Shown here: piece after piece, positions 14,152-15,317 of the stretch | Layout of the letters: every line of letters starts with the position of its first letter | Position numbering within the stretch: the stretch's first letter is position 1 | Origin: CAYOLL01 sp964404765 [NCBI: uncultured Gemmatimonadota bacterium] | GTDB lineage: Bacteria; 4572-55 | Assembly (NCBI GenBank): GCA_964404765.1 | Contig: CAYOLL010000143.1 | Coordinates: 1-15,317, forward strand | Direction: 5' to 3' | DNA length: 15,317 bases | The notes under the pieces: generated by a model | Databases searched by the model: none | What the model was told of the DNA's origin: nothing | Seen by the model: only the letters and a program-made list of their open reading frames with translations | Made by a program: the position numbers and the translations under genes

Positions 14152-15195
14152 ATGCAAAAACGATTAATTTCATCCATGTTGCTTACGCTGTCCATTTTTA
14201 TGCTTTCCTGCGACGATGATCCGGTAAATGAAACGGACGTGCAGTTTTCGTCCAACGGTTTTTTTGTGCTGAACGAGGGCGTTTGGGGGCAGAGCAACGC
14301 CAGCCTGTCGTACTACAACCCGGAATTGAGCAAACTCTATGACGATATATTTGCCGCCGCCAATGACGGGGCCACGCTGGGTGATGTGGGCCAAAGTATG
14401 GTAATTCAAGGCGATTACGGCTATATCGTGGTCAACAATTCGCATAAAATCGAGGTGATCCGCCTCAGCGATTTGACCCGCTATCAGTCATTGACCTTAA
14501 GCGCCGGGTTTAGTCCGCGCTCACTGGCATTTGTAAGCGACCAAAAGGCTTATTTGACCAGCCTGTATACGGCCTCGGTTGCGATTCTGAGTGTGAACAA
14601 CGGCCGGCTATCGGTTACGGGCGCGATTCCGGTCGGTCAAAATCCGGAAGATGTCGCCATCGCCAACGGCAAGGCTTATGTGGCCAATTCCGGCTTTGGC
14701 AGTGGCCGCACCGTTTCGGTGATTAATACGGCGACGGATCAGGTTATCAAAACAATTGGTGTCGGGGATAATCCGGTTCATATCCAGGTTGATGAGCGCG
14801 GGCATGTGCTGGCGCTGGGCTGGGGCCGCTACAATGCCACACCGGGCAAGCTGATGGTGATCGACCCAACGACCGATGTCGTGATCGACAGCCTGGTCGC
14901 TACCGGCAACATCACCGAGTTGGCCTTAAATCGCAACGGCAAAGGCTATTTTTTGAGCGCAACCGGCGTAGTCGCCTTTAGCACACAGACTTATGACGTA
15001 GTGCAAAGTGAAGTAATTCGCGGAATTTTTTATACGCTGGGTGTGAATCCCCGTAGCGGCGAGATCGTGGTTGGCGACGCCAAAGACTTTAACTCGCGCG
15101 GCGCCGTCTCCATATACAGCGCCGCCGGGGTATTGAAAACCGGCCCGCTGACGGTCGGCATCAATCCCGGCGCATTTATATTTGGCGGGAATTAA
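14152..15195 (+). CDS. YncE/YVTN-type beta-propeller surface lipoprotein, BtuG-like
   Basis: This is a 347-residue lipoprotein with ATG 14152 and AAGGAG at 14141-14146. Signal: K3-R4, a hydrophobic core, and Cys20 in FMLSC, followed by Asp21-Asp22-Asp23. An acidic run after the lipidated Cys is the kind of signal that sends Bacteroidota lipoproteins to the cell surface. The remainder is a seven-bladed-type propeller with repeating units such as GYIVVNNSHKIEVIRLSD, KAYLTSLYTASVAILSV, KAYVANSGFGSGRTVSVI and GKLMVIDPTTDVVIDSLV. Placement after a BtuB-like receptor under a B12 riboswitch matches the BtuB-BtuG pair of Bacteroides, where BtuG is a propeller lipoprotein that binds B12 very tightly and caps the receptor. 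The BtuG role is inferred from architecture and context; generic YncE is the alternative. Confidence 0.8.
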   Translation: MQKRLISSMLLTLSIFMLSCDDDPVNETDVQFSSNGFFVLNEGVWGQSNASLSYYNPELSKLYDDIFAAANDGATLGDVGQSMVIQGDYGYIVVNNSHKIEVIRLSDLTRYQSLTLSAGFSPRSLAFVSDQKAYLTSLYTASVAILSVNNGRLSVTGAIPVGQNPEDVAIANGKAYVANSGFGSGRTVSVINTATDQVIKTIGVGDNPVHIQVDERGHVLALGWGRYNATPGKLMVIDPTTDVVIDSLVATGNITELALNRNGKGYFLSATGVVAFSTQTYDVVQSEVIRGIFYTLGVNPRSGEIVVGDAKDFNSRGAVSIYSAAGVLKTGPLTVGINPGAFIFGGN

Positions 15196-15198
15196 TGA

Positions 15199-15250
15199 CC
15201 TGAATAATTCATAAACGCAAGAGACGCAAACGGCGCAAACGACACAACCG
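15199..15250 (+). repeat. 3'-end-associated motif copy 3 followed by 9-nt tandem repeats
   Basis: CCTGAATAATTCATAA (15199-15214) lies 3 nt after the lipoprotein TAA stop. It is followed by four 9-mers, ACGCAAGAG, ACGCAAACG, GCGCAAACG and ACACAACCG (15215-15250). This repeats the arrangement seen at the end of the methyltransferase gene. Positions 15251-15317 hold nothing I recognise. Confidence 0.75.
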
Positions 15251-15317
15251 CCTGATTTGTTTTAAATTCAGAGCTCCTGATCCCGTGCGAGGCTAACAGT
15301 CGTGAAACTTATTTCTG

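Noticed and set aside
15215-15250. Start of a CRISPR array
   Set aside because: Units are only 9 nt with no spacers.

Overview
The window looks like chromosomal DNA from a bacterium of the Fibrobacterota-Chlorobiota-Bacteroidota neighbourhood, perhaps a KSB1/Calditrichota- or Ignavibacteria-like lineage. The evidence is a FlgD-like/type IX secretion C-terminal tail, a TonB receptor paired with a surface beta-propeller lipoprotein whose mature end is acidic (CDDD), strong AGGAGG-type ribosome binding sites and many MITE/REP-like intergenic repeats. The phylum is an inference from gene style, not a phylogeny.

Layout. (1) Positions 1-52 are one end of an IS21-like insertion sequence, inserted into a gene for a secreted propeller protein; only that gene's 3' part remains (53-857). 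(2) A plus-strand run follows: a DUF1579-like protein, a lipoprotein, a ComF-type phosphoribosyltransferase, a tryptophanase (tnaA), a stand-alone cyclic-nucleotide-binding domain and a LURP-one/scramblase-like protein, ending at 5500. (3) Positions 5501-5768 are a convergent intergenic region packed with palindromes and short-period repeats. (4) A minus-strand two-gene unit holds a 1697-residue Ser/Thr kinase-ATPase-TPR-GAF-histidine kinase fusion (11533 to 6440) and, 5 nt downstream, an NPPY methyltransferase (6434 to 5769). (5) A divergent intergenic region leads into a cobalamin riboswitch with a clear intrinsic terminator (about 11748-11998). The riboswitch precedes a BtuB-like TonB receptor and a BtuG-like propeller lipoprotein, so this end is a vitamin B12 capture operon.

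Best-supported biology: the B12 operon (riboswitch, receptor, surface lipoprotein) and the tryptophanase assignment, where the three residues that separate TnaA from tyrosine phenol-lyase are all of the TnaA type. Most unusual observations: a (TGTTTYC)7 heptamer tract that encodes the hydrophobic core of the BtuB-like signal peptide and could cause frameshift phase variation; and a short motif, CCTGAATWATTCA, lying directly at the stop codon of all three apparent transcription-unit ends, two of them followed by 9-nt-period repeats. No wholly new defence or biosynthetic system is evident; the new material is mostly regulatory and repeat architecture.
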